A DNA stretch of 64,000 nt, taken from contig NZ_CADFEN010000005.1 in NCBI RefSeq assembly GCF_902833145.1, positions 310,001 through 374,000 on the forward strand, read 5' to 3'. Source of the stretch: Burkholderia sp. BCC0506 (GTDB lineage Bacteria; Pseudomonadota; Gammaproteobacteria; Burkholderiales; Burkholderiaceae). The notes below the pieces were generated by a model. That model searched no databases. It worked only from the letters and a program-made list of their open reading frames with translations, and was not told the DNA's origin. Made by a program: the position numbers and the translations under genes. The stretch's first letter is position 1, and each line of letters starts with the position of its first letter. This document shows, one piece after another, positions 16,852 through 27,379 of this stretch.

Positions 16852-17736
16852 TCAGATCGCGTCGAGCGGAATCTTCAGGTAGCGCACGCCATTGTTTTCG
16901 GGCTCGGGCAGATGGCCGGCGCGCATGTTCACCTGCACGGACGGCAGCATCAGCACGGGCATCTCGAGCGTCGCGTCGCGCGCGGTGCGCATCGCGACGA
17001 AATCGTCCTCGGTCACGCCGTCCTTCACGTGCACGTTCGCGCGGCGCTGTTCGGCGACGGTCGTCACGAACCGAACGTCGCGGCCGCCCGGCTGGTAGTC
17101 GTGGCACAGATACAGGCGCGTGTCGGGCGGCAGCGCGAGCACGCGCGCGATCGAGCGGTACAGCGTGCGCGCGTCGCCGCCGGGGAAGTCGCAGCGGGCC
17201 GTGCCGTAGTCGGGCATGAACAGCGTGTCGCCGACGAACGCCGCGCGCTGCGTCGCGTCGTCGACGCAGTAGGTCATGCACGCGGGGGTGTGGCCCGGCG
17301 TGTGCAACGCGCGGATCGTCAGGGCGCCGAGCGGGAGCGTGTGGCCGTCGTCGACGAGCCGGTCGAACTGGCGGCCGTCTTCCGCGAAACCGGGCCCCGC
17401 GTTGAATAGCGCGCCGAACACGTGCTGCACGCGGCGCACGTGCGAACCGATCGCGATCCGGCCGCCGAGCTGCGCTTTCAGGTACGGCGCGGCCGACAGG
17501 TGGTCGGCGTGCACGTGCGTCTCCAGCAGCCAGTGCACGGTCGCGCCGAGTTCGGCCACGCGCGCGATCAGCCGGTCGGCGCTGGCGGTGCGCGTGCGGC
17601 CGGATTTCGGGTCGTAGTCGAGCACGCTGTCGATCAGCGCGCACGCGTGGCTCGTCGTATCGAGCAGGAGATAGCTGACGGTGTGGGTCGCCGGGTCGAA
17701 AAAGCCTTCGACCGACAGGGCGGGGGCGTTGCTCAC
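16852..17736 (-). CDS. persulfide dioxygenase-like metallo-beta-lactamase-fold protein
   Basis: A 294-residue MBL-fold protein of the ETHE1/Blh group. Metal ligands are visible in THVHADH (residues 73-79), HTPGH, FVGDTLF and LCHDYQ. The mono-iron enzyme oxidises glutathione persulfide to sulfite. GTG 17736 was chosen: it follows GAGGA at about 8 nt, and it begins where the family's conserved domain begins. The upstream in-frame ATG at 17793 lies inside the probable sigma54 promoter. It is first in an operon with SQR and TauE and divergent from the FisR-like activator. Confidence 0.88.
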   Translation of the reverse strand: MSNAPALSVEGFFDPATHTVSYLLLDTTSHACALIDSVLDYDPKSGRTRTASADRLIARVAELGATVHWLLETHVHADHLSAAPYLKAQLGGRIAIGSHVRRVQHVFGALFNAGPGFAEDGRQFDRLVDDGHTLPLGALTIRALHTPGHTPACMTYCVDDATQRAAFVGDTLFMPDYGTARCDFPGGDARTLYRSIARVLALPPDTRLYLCHDYQPGGRDVRFVTTVAEQRRANVHVKDGVTEDDFVAMRTARDATLEMPVLMLPSVQVNMRAGHLPEPENNGVRYLKIPLDAI

Positions 17737-17782
17737 GGGGTGTCCTCGATCGGGTGCAGCATCTGCAATCGCGATCTTTATC

Positions 17783-17798
17783 TCAAGAAGCATGCCAA
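17783..17798 (-). promoter_or_regulatory. probable sigma54 (-24/-12) promoter of the sulfide-oxidation operon
   Basis: On the minus strand TTGGCATGCTTCTTGA matches TTGGCACG-N4-TTGC except for CG to TG in the -24 block and GC to GA at -12. The GG-to-GA spacing is the required 10 bp. It would start transcription about 35 nt before GTG 17736. The divergent regulator is a sigma54 activator, which fits. Confidence 0.5.
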
Positions 17799-17904
17799 TC
17801 TGCCGCGCGGCCCCGGTCGACGTGGCAAGGGCTTGATTCGGCTCGGATTTTCGGTGCGTCGGCGGCCCGGTGAAGGTGGCGGCGACGTTCGGTCGCGGGC
17901 GATG

Positions 17905-17952
17905 ACTGCCACAACTGGCAGTGCCGTGGCAGAATTGGCAGCCAGCCTGGCA
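17905..17952. repeat. cluster of TGGCA boxes, likely enhancer sites for the FisR-like activator
   Basis: ACTGCCA-CAAC-TGGCAGT at 17905-17922 is a perfect inverted repeat. It is followed by further TGGCA copies at 17927-17931, 17936-17940 and 17948-17952. They lie about 110-170 bp upstream of the candidate -24/-12 element, a usual distance for a sigma54 enhancer. Confidence 0.55.
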
Positions 17953-17988
17953 GTCCGTCCGGGCGCCCCTTCGCCGAGCGAGCGTCGC

Positions 17989-19371
<1,383 letters not shown>

Positions 19372-19489
19372 AGGGGGCGTTGGCGTGGGGTTGGCAGCGG
19401 CACGCGGCTTTGTCGATCATGGCGCGTCCGATTTCAGTGCTCTCGCATCCGATGCTCGCGCTGGACGCGGTTCGCGATACCGGCTGCCA

Positions 19490-19529
19490 ATGGTGAAACG
19501 GGCGGCACACGGGAATCCATGTGCCGCCC
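19490..19529 (-). terminator. hairpin terminator downstream of the merR-type gene
   Basis: A perfect 10-bp stem (GGGCGGCACA at 19500-19509 with 19520-19529) and 10-nt loop lie 16 nt past the minus-strand stop. The T tract is weak (GTTT), so termination may be partial. Confidence 0.55.
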
Positions 19530-19544
19530 GCGCGAATCATGCGA

Positions 19545-20573
19545 TCAGCGCGCCGGCGCCAGCTGCGCCATCGCTTCGCGCACGAAGCCGATCAGTGTGT
19601 CGTCGACCCACGAATCCTTCGTGAGCACCGGCTCGTTCATCATCGCGTGGCGGAATTTCGCGTGCGTGGCCGGATCGTGGCCCGCGTAGCTGCAGAACAG
19701 TTCGAGCCAGCGCTGCGCGAGCGCGCGGCCTTGCGGCGAATCGGGCTGCGCGCCCGCATCGATCGCGTCGCGCACGTCGGCCATCAGTTGCGGCCATTCC
19801 ATCGCCCGTTCGGCGTAGTGCGCCCGCATGAAGCGAATCTCGTCCGGCGTGAGGTATTTCTCGAAGAGCCGCATCTTCGTTTCCGACGAAGCCCGCAGCA
19901 CATAGTCGCGCAACGCGGTCGAGATGCCGATCTTCGACTGCATCGACGGCTCGTGCTCGTGCATCAGGTTCAGCTTCGCGAGCAGGCGCGGATCGTTGTT
20001 CGTGTCGCGCACCAGCTGCGCCATCCAGCGCGCGGCGAGCGCACGGACGCGCTCGTCCTCGGCCGGTACGCCCGCGTCATACAGCGCGCGGACCTCGGCG
20101 ACGAGCGCGATCCATTCCGCGTCGCCCGCCTGGCTCTTCTGGTACATCGGCAGGCGCGCGAGTTCTTCCTCGGAGAAATATTTGTCGTACACGGTCATCA
20201 ACTCCAGTGTGGTGAGCCAATCGGCCAGTTCCGGCTCGGTGCCCGCCGTGAGCTGCGCATGCAGGCTCGCGAGCCGCTCGCGCAGCTGCGCGGTTTGCGC
20301 GAGCTGGCGGTCGAGCGACGCGATCTGCCTGGCGACGAGATCGACCAGCGGGGTGCCGGGCCGGTTCAGGTAGTCGCCGATTTCGGCGAGCGACAGTCCG
20401 AAGCGACGCAGGGCCTGGATCTGGTGGAGCCGGGCGATGTCGTCGCGGTCGTACAGCCGGTAGCCGTTGTCGGCGCGCGCCGAAGGCGTCAGCAGACCGA
20501 TTGCGTGATAGTGATGAAGCGTGCGGACGGTCAACCCGCTGCGTTTCGCCAGTTCTCCCACTTTCAGCCGCAT
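19545..20573 (-). CDS. MerR-family regulator with TipAS-like effector domain
   Basis: A 342-residue regulator. The N-terminal winged helix has VGELAKRSGLTVRTLHHYHAIGLL and NGYRLYDRDDIARLHQI, followed by a coiled dimerisation helix (about 75-110). The C-terminal region carries TipAS-like helical units, e.g. DKYFSEEELARL and EKYLTPDEIRFM, separated by about 100 residues and so apparently duplicated. TipAS domains bind small hydrophobic or peptide antibiotics. Its start faces a long-spacer promoter, as expected for autoregulation. The effector is unknown; the neighbouring RND pump might be a target. Confidence 0.88.
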   Translation of the reverse strand: MRLKVGELAKRSGLTVRTLHHYHAIGLLTPSARADNGYRLYDRDDIARLHQIQALRRFGLSLAEIGDYLNRPGTPLVDLVARQIASLDRQLAQTAQLRERLASLHAQLTAGTEPELADWLTTLELMTVYDKYFSEEELARLPMYQKSQAGDAEWIALVAEVRALYDAGVPAEDERVRALAARWMAQLVRDTNNDPRLLAKLNLMHEHEPSMQSKIGISTALRDYVLRASSETKMRLFEKYLTPDEIRFMRAHYAERAMEWPQLMADVRDAIDAGAQPDSPQGRALAQRWLELFCSYAGHDPATHAKFRHAMMNEPVLTKDSWVDDTLIGFVREAMAQLAPAR

Positions 20574-20601
20574 TCGTTCCTCCGTTCGGTGCGCACACTG
20601 G

Positions 20602-20632
20602 AGTCTCGAACGTTACGCTACGTGAGGGTCAA
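20602..20632 (-). promoter_or_regulatory. MerR-type long-spacer promoter
   Basis: On the minus strand TTGACC and GAGACT are separated by 19 bp, with a partial dyad (CTCACGT and ACGTTCGAG) in the spacer. A 19-bp spacer is characteristic of promoters that MerR proteins remodel. The right half of the dyad is degenerate. Confidence 0.45.
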
Positions 20633-20698
20633 GCGGAAGATCGGCGATCGGACGCGCGTGCCGGGAATCCGTACGCGCGTCCGATCGAAGGGGGCCGG

Positions 20699-22261
20699 TC
20701 ATTGCGCCGAAGGGATGGCGTCCGGCGTGGCGGCGCGTGCCAGCGGGCCGGTCGTGCCGCCGGCGGCATGGCCGGTTTGAGCGGGCTTGTCGCCGCTGTC
20801 GGCCGGCGGCGTGCCCATCGCCTGGTAAAGCCGCGCGGTATCCGCGAACCGTGCGCCGGTCGCGCGAATCTCGTCGAGCCGCGCATTGCGGTACTGCAAC
20901 TCGCTCGCGCGCGCGGCCGACGGCGGCAGCGCGCCGAGCCGCACGCGGGCGGCCGCGTCGTCGTAAGCGCCGCGTGCGGACAGCGCGGCGCGCGACGACG
21001 CATCGAGCGCTTCCGCGTCGTGCTCGAGCGCCGCGAGCGAATCGGCGACGTTCTGGAACGCGCCGAGCACCGCCTGCTTGTACTGGTCGACCGCGGCCTC
21101 GTAGGTCGCCTTCGCCGCGCGGCGCTGCGCGAGCAGCGCGCCGCCGTGGAAGATCGGCTGGCTCAGCGACGCGCCGACGTTCCAGATCGCGCCCGCGCCC
21201 GACAGCATCGTCGGCCAGCTGAAGCCGCCTTTGCCCATCGCCGCCGACAGCGACAACTGCGGAAACATCTGCGCGGTCGCGAGGCCCACTTCGGCGGCGG
21301 CGGCCTTCAGCCCCGCGTCGGCGGCCTGGATATCCGGGCGGCTTCGCAGCAGGTCCGACGGCACGACGACGGGCACCTGCTCGGGCAGGTGCAGATCGGC
21401 GAGCGCGAGATCGGCCGGCGGCCGGTCGGGCGTGCGGCCGACCAGCACCGCGAGCGCATGGCGCGCCGAGTCGCGTTGCTGGCGCAGCGCGGGCACGCTG
21501 GCCGCGAACGTGTCGGCGCTTTGCCGGGCGTTCAGCGCGTCGCTGCGCGAGGCCGAACCGAGCGCATGGCGGCGCTCGGCGTCGTGCGCCTGGTCGTTCG
21601 CGAGCGCGACGAGCCGCTCGGTCGTCTCGATCTGCGCATTGAGCACCGACACGGTGATCGACGCGGTCACGATGTTCGCGGCCAGCGCGCGCCGCGCGGA
21701 TTCGAGCTGGAACGCGCTGACGTCGACGCGTTTCGCGAGCGCACGGTTCGCGAAGCGCGACACGCCGAACAGGTCGACCGTGTAGCTCGCCTGCAGTTGC
21801 CCGACGAACGTGTCGTACAGCAGCGTCGGCGCGCCGAGCGCGGGAATCGGCACGCCGAGCGCGCGCTGGCGCGCGGCCTGGCCGCCCGCGTCGATCGACG
21901 GCAGCATCGAGCTGCCGATCTGCCCGCGCAACTGTTCGCGCGCGGCATCCAGCGAATGCGACGCCGCACTCAGCGTCGGGCTGTTGCGCAGCCCTTCGTC
22001 GACGAGCGCGTTCAGCGCGTCGGAACGGTACTGTTTCCACCAGTCCGGCACCGGCTGCGCGCCAACCTCGAACTGTTGCGCGACGCCGTGCGCGGACACG
22101 GTCTGCTCGACTTGCGGCGCGGCGCCGTAGTGCGCGGGCGACGGCATCGCGGGCGGCTCGCCGCTCGGCGCGAACCACGCGCAGCCCGCGAGCGGGCCGG
22201 CGAGGCTCGCCACCGCGAGCGCGCGCAAGGTTTTCGTTTTCAGGGTCATCGATCGATTCAT
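20699..22261 (-). CDS. NodT-family outer-membrane efflux lipoprotein
   Basis: A 520-residue TolC/NodT-type channel. Lipobox LAGCAWF at about residue 27 marks lipidation. The two OEP repeats are visible: AASHSLDAAREQLRGQIGSSMLPSIDAGG, and RSRPDIQAADAGLKAAAAEVGLATAQMFPQL with WNVGASLSQPIFHGG. It forms the exit duct of a tripartite pump and follows the inner-membrane component by 2 nt. The C-terminal 40 residues are a Gly/Pro/Ala-rich extension. Confidence 0.93.
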   Translation of the reverse strand: MNRSMTLKTKTLRALAVASLAGPLAGCAWFAPSGEPPAMPSPAHYGAAPQVEQTVSAHGVAQQFEVGAQPVPDWWKQYRSDALNALVDEGLRNSPTLSAASHSLDAAREQLRGQIGSSMLPSIDAGGQAARQRALGVPIPALGAPTLLYDTFVGQLQASYTVDLFGVSRFANRALAKRVDVSAFQLESARRALAANIVTASITVSVLNAQIETTERLVALANDQAHDAERRHALGSASRSDALNARQSADTFAASVPALRQQRDSARHALAVLVGRTPDRPPADLALADLHLPEQVPVVVPSDLLRSRPDIQAADAGLKAAAAEVGLATAQMFPQLSLSAAMGKGGFSWPTMLSGAGAIWNVGASLSQPIFHGGALLAQRRAAKATYEAAVDQYKQAVLGAFQNVADSLAALEHDAEALDASSRAALSARGAYDDAAARVRLGALPPSAARASELQYRNARLDEIRATGARFADTARLYQAMGTPPADSGDKPAQTGHAAGGTTGPLARAATPDAIPSAQ

Positions 22262-22263
22262 GG

Positions 22264-25200
22264 TCAGGCTCCCGACGGCGCGGCAGGCGTGGCGCCGGGC
22301 GGCGGGCCGTCCTGCGGGTCGCGTTCGTCGCGCTTCACGCGGAACCACGTCGCGTACAGCGCAGGCAGGTAGAACAGCGTCAGCACGGTCGCGCTCGTGA
22401 TGCCGCCCATCAGCGCGGTCGCCATCGGCCCGAAGAAGTTCGAGCGCAGCAGCGGAATCAGCGCGAGCACGGCGGCCGCGGCCGTCAGCGTGATCGGCCG
22501 GAAGCGCCGCACGGTCGCGCCGATGATCGCGTCGACGCGGCCGTGGCCGGCCGCGATGTCCTGCTCGATCTGGTCGACCAGGATCACCGAGTTGCGCATG
22601 ATGATCCCGAACATCGCGATCACGCCGAGCATCGCGACGAAGCCGAACGGCTGGCCGAACAGCAGCAGCGTCGCGGCCACGCCGATCAGCCCGAGCGGCG
22701 CGGTCAGCACGACCATCAGCACGCGCGAGAAGCTCTGCAGCTGGATCATCAGCAGCGTGAACACGGCGATCGCCATCAGCGGCATCTGCGCGTTGATCGA
22801 TGCCTGCGCCTTCGCGCTTTCCTCGACCGAGCCGCCGATGTTGATCTGATAGCCGACCGGCAACTGCGCGCGCAGCGCGTTCAGCTTCGCGTCGACCGCA
22901 TGCGTGACGTCGATGCCCTGGGCGCCGGCGCGCACGTCCGACTGCACGGTGATGGTCGGCTGGCGGTCGCGTTCCCACACGACGCCGTATTCGAGCGTCG
23001 GCGTGAAGCGGCCGAGCGAGCCGAGCGGCACGGGGCCGTTCGGCGTCGGCAGCGCGAGGCCGGCGAGCTTCGCCGGATCGACGCGGTCCGCGCGCGGCGC
23101 GCGCAGGTCGACGGCGATCAGCTTGTCGCGCTCGCGATACTGCGTGACGGTCGTGCCGGACAGCGTCATCGCGAGGAAGCCCGACACGTCCTGCGACGTG
23201 ACGTTCAGCTCGCGCGCCTTCTTCTGGTCGAGCTCGAAGCGCACCGAGCGCTCGGCCGGCTCGTCCCAGTCGAACTGCACGTTGACCGTGCGCGCGTCGC
23301 CGCGCATCGTCGCCGCGACCTTCTCGGCGATCGAGCGGACCGTCGCGATGCTGTCGCCGCTCACGCGGAACTGCACCGGATAGCCGACCGGCGGGCCGTT
23401 CTCGAGCCGCGACAGTCGCCAGCGCACGGCCGGAAATTGGTCGCGCAGCGTGGTCTCGAGCCAGCCCGCGAGCTTTTCGCGATCCTCGACCGACTTCGCG
23501 GTGATCACGAACTGCGCGAAGTTCGGCAGTTGCAGCTGCTGATCGAGCGGCAGGTAGAAGCGCGGCGCGCCGCTGCCGACGAAGTTCACCGCATGGTCGA
23601 TCTCGGGCCGCTTGTCGATCGCTTTCTCGAGACGCTCGGTCTCGCGCAGCGTCGCCGCGAACGACGCGCCTTCGGGCAGCCGCAGGTCGACCAGCAGCTC
23701 GGGCCGGTCGGAGCTCGGGAAGAACTGCTGCGGCACCAGCGAGAAGCCCATCAGCGCGACGACGAAGAGCGCGCCCGTGATCAGCAGCACGACGAAGCGC
23801 CGCTCGATGCACCAGTCGATCCAGCCGCGCAGCCGCCGGTAGAAGCGGGTGTCGTAGATGTCGTGCTCGTGATCGTCGGGCAGGTGCGCCTCGTGCGCGT
23901 GCCGCTTGCGCTCGGGCAGCATGTGGAAGCCCAGCAGCGGGATCAGCACGACGGCCGCGAACCACGACGCGATCAGCGCGATCGCCGACACCTCGAAGAT
24001 CGAGCGCGTGTATTCGCCGGTGCTCGATTTCGCGAGCGCGATCGGCAGGAAGCCCGATACCGTGACGAGCGTGCCGGTCAGCATCGGGAACGCGGTGCTG
24101 GTGTACGCGAACGCGGCGGCGCGCGCGCGGCTGTAGCCCTGCTCGAGCTTCACGGCCATCATCTCGACCGCGATGATCGCGTCGTCGACGAGCAGCCCGA
24201 GCGCGAGCACGAGCGTGCCGAGCGACACCTTGTGCAGCCCGATGTCGAACAGGTACATGAAGAGCGCGGTGACTGCGAGCACGACCGGGATCGAGATCAC
24301 GACGACCATCCCGGTGCGCAGCCCGAGCGACACGAGGCTCACGACCAGCACGATCGCGACCGCTTCGGCGACGGCCTCGAGGAAGTCGTCGACCGAATGC
24401 GAGACCGCGTGCGGCATGCTCGACACCTCGGTCAGCTTCAGGCCCGCCGGCAGTTGCGCCTGCAGGTCTTTCGATTCCGCGTCGAGCGCCTTGCCGAGCC
24501 GGATCACGTCGCCGCCGGGCTGCATCGTGACGCCGATGCCGAGCACGGCTTTGCCGTTCATACGCATCTGCGTGACCTGCGGATCGTCGTAGCCGCGCTT
24601 CACGGTCGCGAGATCGCCGAGCCGGAACGTGCGGCCGTTGATGCGGATCAGCGTATCGGCGAGCGCGGCGACGTTGTCGAACTGGCCGCTCGGCCGCACG
24701 AACACGCGATCGTCGGCGGTCGTCAGCACGCCGGCCGACGAGATGTCGTTCTGGGCGTTGATCGCCTGGCCGAGCTGCTGCGGCGAGATGCCGAGGCGCG
24801 TGAGCTGCGCGTTGTTCACCTCGATGAAGATTCGCTGGTCGGGGTCGCCGAAATAGTCGACCTTGCCGACGCCCGGCACGCGCAGCAGCACGGTGCGCAA
24901 CTGGTCCGCGTAGTCGTGCAGTTGCGCGGGCGTGAAGCCGTCGCCCTCGAGCGTCCAGATGTTGGTGTAGACGTCGCCGAATTCGTCGTTGAAGAACGGG
25001 CCCTGCACGCCGGGCGGCAGCGTATAGCCGATGTCGCCGACCTTCTTGCGGATCTGGTACCAGGTTTCGGGCACGTCCTTCACGGGCGCCGAATCCTTCA
25101 TCGTGAAGAAGATCAGCGATTCGCCGGGGCGCGAATAGCTGCGCAGGAAATCGATGGCCGGCGTTTCCTGCAGCTTGCGGCCGATCCGGTCGGTCACCTG

Positions 25201-25410
25201 TTCCTGCACCTGCCGCGCACTCGCGCCGGGCCAGAAGGTCCGGATCACCATCACGCGGAACGTGAACGGCGGGTCTTCGGACTGGGCGAGCCGCGTGTAC
25301 GCGAGGATGCCCGCGAGCGTCGCGAGCGCGATCAGGTAGACGACCAGCGCCTGGTGGCGCAGCGCCCAGGCGGACAGGTTGAAGCGGCCTTCTTCGTGGG
25401 AGACGCTCAC
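22264..25410 (-). CDS. RND efflux transporter, inner-membrane pump
   Basis: A 1048-residue HAE1-type RND pump. The N-terminal helix is followed by the first periplasmic loop (FRVMVIRTFWPGASARQVQEQVTDRIG). The TM4 proton-relay stretch ALGLLVDDAIIAVE carries the paired Asp. A second half is duplicated, ending with IMRNSVILVDQIEQ and RFRPITLTAAAAVLALIPLL. GTG 25410 overlaps the stop of the fusion protein (GTGA) and is preceded by GGAGG. It expels substrates by proton antiport. The sequence style is nearer the MexK/TriC branch than AcrB, but the substrate is not readable. Confidence 0.93.
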   Translation of the reverse strand: MSVSHEEGRFNLSAWALRHQALVVYLIALATLAGILAYTRLAQSEDPPFTFRVMVIRTFWPGASARQVQEQVTDRIGRKLQETPAIDFLRSYSRPGESLIFFTMKDSAPVKDVPETWYQIRKKVGDIGYTLPPGVQGPFFNDEFGDVYTNIWTLEGDGFTPAQLHDYADQLRTVLLRVPGVGKVDYFGDPDQRIFIEVNNAQLTRLGISPQQLGQAINAQNDISSAGVLTTADDRVFVRPSGQFDNVAALADTLIRINGRTFRLGDLATVKRGYDDPQVTQMRMNGKAVLGIGVTMQPGGDVIRLGKALDAESKDLQAQLPAGLKLTEVSSMPHAVSHSVDDFLEAVAEAVAIVLVVSLVSLGLRTGMVVVISIPVVLAVTALFMYLFDIGLHKVSLGTLVLALGLLVDDAIIAVEMMAVKLEQGYSRARAAAFAYTSTAFPMLTGTLVTVSGFLPIALAKSSTGEYTRSIFEVSAIALIASWFAAVVLIPLLGFHMLPERKRHAHEAHLPDDHEHDIYDTRFYRRLRGWIDWCIERRFVVLLITGALFVVALMGFSLVPQQFFPSSDRPELLVDLRLPEGASFAATLRETERLEKAIDKRPEIDHAVNFVGSGAPRFYLPLDQQLQLPNFAQFVITAKSVEDREKLAGWLETTLRDQFPAVRWRLSRLENGPPVGYPVQFRVSGDSIATVRSIAEKVAATMRGDARTVNVQFDWDEPAERSVRFELDQKKARELNVTSQDVSGFLAMTLSGTTVTQYRERDKLIAVDLRAPRADRVDPAKLAGLALPTPNGPVPLGSLGRFTPTLEYGVVWERDRQPTITVQSDVRAGAQGIDVTHAVDAKLNALRAQLPVGYQINIGGSVEESAKAQASINAQMPLMAIAVFTLLMIQLQSFSRVLMVVLTAPLGLIGVAATLLLFGQPFGFVAMLGVIAMFGIIMRNSVILVDQIEQDIAAGHGRVDAIIGATVRRFRPITLTAAAAVLALIPLLRSNFFGPMATALMGGITSATVLTLFYLPALYATWFRVKRDERDPQDGPPPGATPAAPSGA

Positions 25411-26516
25411 GATGCGAAGTCCTCCGGATGCAGCGGCGCGATCGCGCGCACCTTCTCGCCCGCGCTGACCGTATGCACACCCTGCAGCACGACGCGCTCG
25501 CCCGGCTGCAGCCCGTGCGACACGGTGACCGTGCGCTCGTTGAAGCGCGCGACGTCGACGCGGCGCAACTCGAGCGTGTCGTCCTTCGTGCGCACGACCC
25601 ATACGGCCGGTTGCGCGCCGTCGTGGAACAGCGCGGTCGCGGGCAGCGTGATCGGCTGCGCGTCGCCTGCTGGCGGCGGGCCGTCGAACGCGACGTCCGC
25701 GGTCATCCCGAGCCGGACCGCCGGGTCGGGCGCGGCGAGCGTGAGCTTCACGCGCCAGGTGCGGCTTTGCGGATCGGCGGCCGGCGCGATTTCTCGCACC
25801 TTCGCGGCGAACTGGCGGCCCGGCAGCGACGGCAGCGTGACGGTTGCCGAGTGACCAGGCGGGAGCGATGCGAGCGCGGATTCGGGCACGTCGCTGACCA
25901 CGTCGACGTCGCCCGACCACGCGAGCTGGTAGACCGGCTGGCCGGCCGACACGTTCTGACCGGTATCGGCCTGTTCGGCGGTGATGGTGCCCGCGTGATC
26001 GGCGACGAGCGTCGCGTAGCGGAGCTGGTTCTTCGCGAGCGCGAGCTGCTGCTGGGCCTGGTCGCGCTGCGCGAGCGCCGACGCGTAGCTGTTCTGCGTC
26101 TGTTCGAGCTGCGCGGTGGCGATCAGGTTTTCGCGGGCCTGCGCGCGATCGCGCTCGAGCTGCTGCTTCGCGAACGCGAGGCTGTGCGTCGCGGCATCGA
26201 GTTGCGCCTGCGCGCTCGCGGCGTTCTTCTCGACGTCGGACGGATCGAGCAGCGCGACGACCTGGCCGGCCTTCACCGTATCGCCGAGCCGCACGCGGCG
26301 CTCGATGATCTTGCCGGCGATGCGGAACGACAGCGGGGTGGCATAGCGCGGCTGGATGTCGCCGGGCAGCGTGCGCGCGGCCGCGGCGGTGTCGGCCCGG
26401 GCGGGCAGCGCGACGACGGGGCGCGGGGCGGGCGGCGCGGATTCTTTCGGATGACAGGCGGCAAGGACGAGCGCGGCGCCGATCAGCAGCGCAGCGCGGG
26501 AACCGGAGCGATTCAC
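25407..26516 (-). CDS. RND efflux membrane-fusion lipoprotein
   Basis: A 369-residue adaptor. The signal ends in lipobox LAACHP. The barrel-sandwich hybrid halves (IAGKIIERRVRLGDTVKAGQVVALLDPSD and LVADHAGTITAEQADTGQNVSAGQPV) flank a coiled coil (about residues 80-150). Beta-barrel and membrane-proximal domains follow. GTG 26516 places the signal peptide at the N-terminus; a TTG at 26555 is an alternative with a longer leader. First gene of the pump operon, divergent from tetR. Confidence 0.9.
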   Translation of the reverse strand: MNRSGSRAALLIGAALVLAACHPKESAPPAPRPVVALPARADTAAAARTLPGDIQPRYATPLSFRIAGKIIERRVRLGDTVKAGQVVALLDPSDVEKNAASAQAQLDAATHSLAFAKQQLERDRAQARENLIATAQLEQTQNSYASALAQRDQAQQQLALAKNQLRYATLVADHAGTITAEQADTGQNVSAGQPVYQLAWSGDVDVVSDVPESALASLPPGHSATVTLPSLPGRQFAAKVREIAPAADPQSRTWRVKLTLAAPDPAVRLGMTADVAFDGPPPAGDAQPITLPATALFHDGAQPAVWVVRTKDDTLELRRVDVARFNERTVTVSHGLQPGERVVLQGVHTVSAGEKVRAIAPLHPEDFAS

Positions 26517-26635
26517 GAAACCCCCAGGTGAGGTGGAGCGGAACGAAGTCGGCAAGCGCGGCGGGCGCTTGCCCCGGACGGCGCCGGCATCGGCGCACGC
26601 GGACAGACCAACGACATTTTCAGAAACTGTGGCGG

Positions 26636-26661
26636 ATTCTAATACACACCTGTATCTGAAT
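26636..26661. promoter_or_regulatory. palindromic TetR operator between pump and repressor genes
   Basis: ATACA-CACC-TGTAT (26642-26655) is a perfect inverted repeat, and the outer blocks ATTC (26636-26639) and GAAT (26658-26661) extend the symmetry. It lies 44 bp before tetR and about 120 bp before the divergent pump operon, a usual place for a TetR/AcrR operator controlling both. Confidence 0.65.
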
Positions 26662-26704
26662 GCAAAGATGAATTTGAAAGGAGGAAGGTGCTAGACTGCG
26701 CGTC

Positions 26705-27325
26705 ATGAAAATACAGCGCTTAACTCGCGAGCAGAGCCGGGACCAGACGCGCGAACGTCTGCTCAAGGCCGCGCATCGCATTTTTCTGAAGAAAGGCTAC
26801 GTGGCCGCGAGCGTCGAGGACATCGCGGCGGCGGCCGGCTATACGCGCGGCGCGTTCTACTCGAATTTCCGCAGCAAGTCCGATCTGCTGCTGGAATTGC
26901 TGGAGCGCAATCACGCGGAGGTGCAGGCCGACTTCCAGGCGATTTTCGACGGGGGCGGCACGCGCGAGCAGATGGAATCGATGGCGCTCGCGTATTACCG
27001 GACGCTCTTTCGCGACGACGAATACTCGCTGCTGTGGGGCGAGGCGAAGCTGCAGGCGGCGCGCGACGCGAAGTTCCGCGTGCGCTTCAACCAGTTCCTG
27101 CACGGCAAGCGCGTGCAGATGGCCGAATTCATCGAGCGCTTCGCCGAGCGGGCGGGCACGCCGCTGCTGCTGCCGGCCGACACGCTCGCGTTCGGGCTGA
27201 TGTGCCTGTGCGACGGCGTGCAGTCGTATTACACGGCCGATCCGCAGCACGTGCCGGCCGACATGGCCGAGTCGGTGCTGGGGGGATTCTTCGCACGGGT
27301 CGTGCTGGGGCGCGCGCCGGACTGA
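26705..27325 (+). CDS. TetR/AcrR-family repressor of the adjacent RND pump
   Basis: A 206-residue repressor. The HTH is RERLLKAAHRIFLKKGYVAASVEDIAAAAGYTRGAFYSNFRSKSDLL (in pieces across residues 17-63). It has an all-helical ligand domain with aromatic residues. It is divergent from the MFP-RND-OMF operon and flanks a palindromic operator. It most likely represses the pump and itself until a pump substrate binds. The DNA-recognition helix YTRGAFYSNF is canonical. Confidence 0.92.
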   Translation: MKIQRLTREQSRDQTRERLLKAAHRIFLKKGYVAASVEDIAAAAGYTRGAFYSNFRSKSDLLLELLERNHAEVQADFQAIFDGGGTREQMESMALAYYRTLFRDDEYSLLWGEAKLQAARDAKFRVRFNQFLHGKRVQMAEFIERFAERAGTPLLLPADTLAFGLMCLCDGVQSYYTADPQHVPADMAESVLGGFFARVVLGRAPD

Positions 27326-27379
27326 GCCTGAGCCGACAGCGCGCCCGTTGCCGGAGCCGCTACGCGCGGCATCCGGCGT

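Noticed and set aside
17422-17988. N-terminal extension of the FisR-like regulator
   Set aside because: The extra codons run through the divergent promoter and TGGCA boxes and antisense to the dioxygenase; family members start near 17989.
22543-25854. 1103-codon open frame opposite the RND pump
   Set aside because: It is antisense to a gene with full RND motifs and has extreme Arg/His/Asp content with no recognisable domain.
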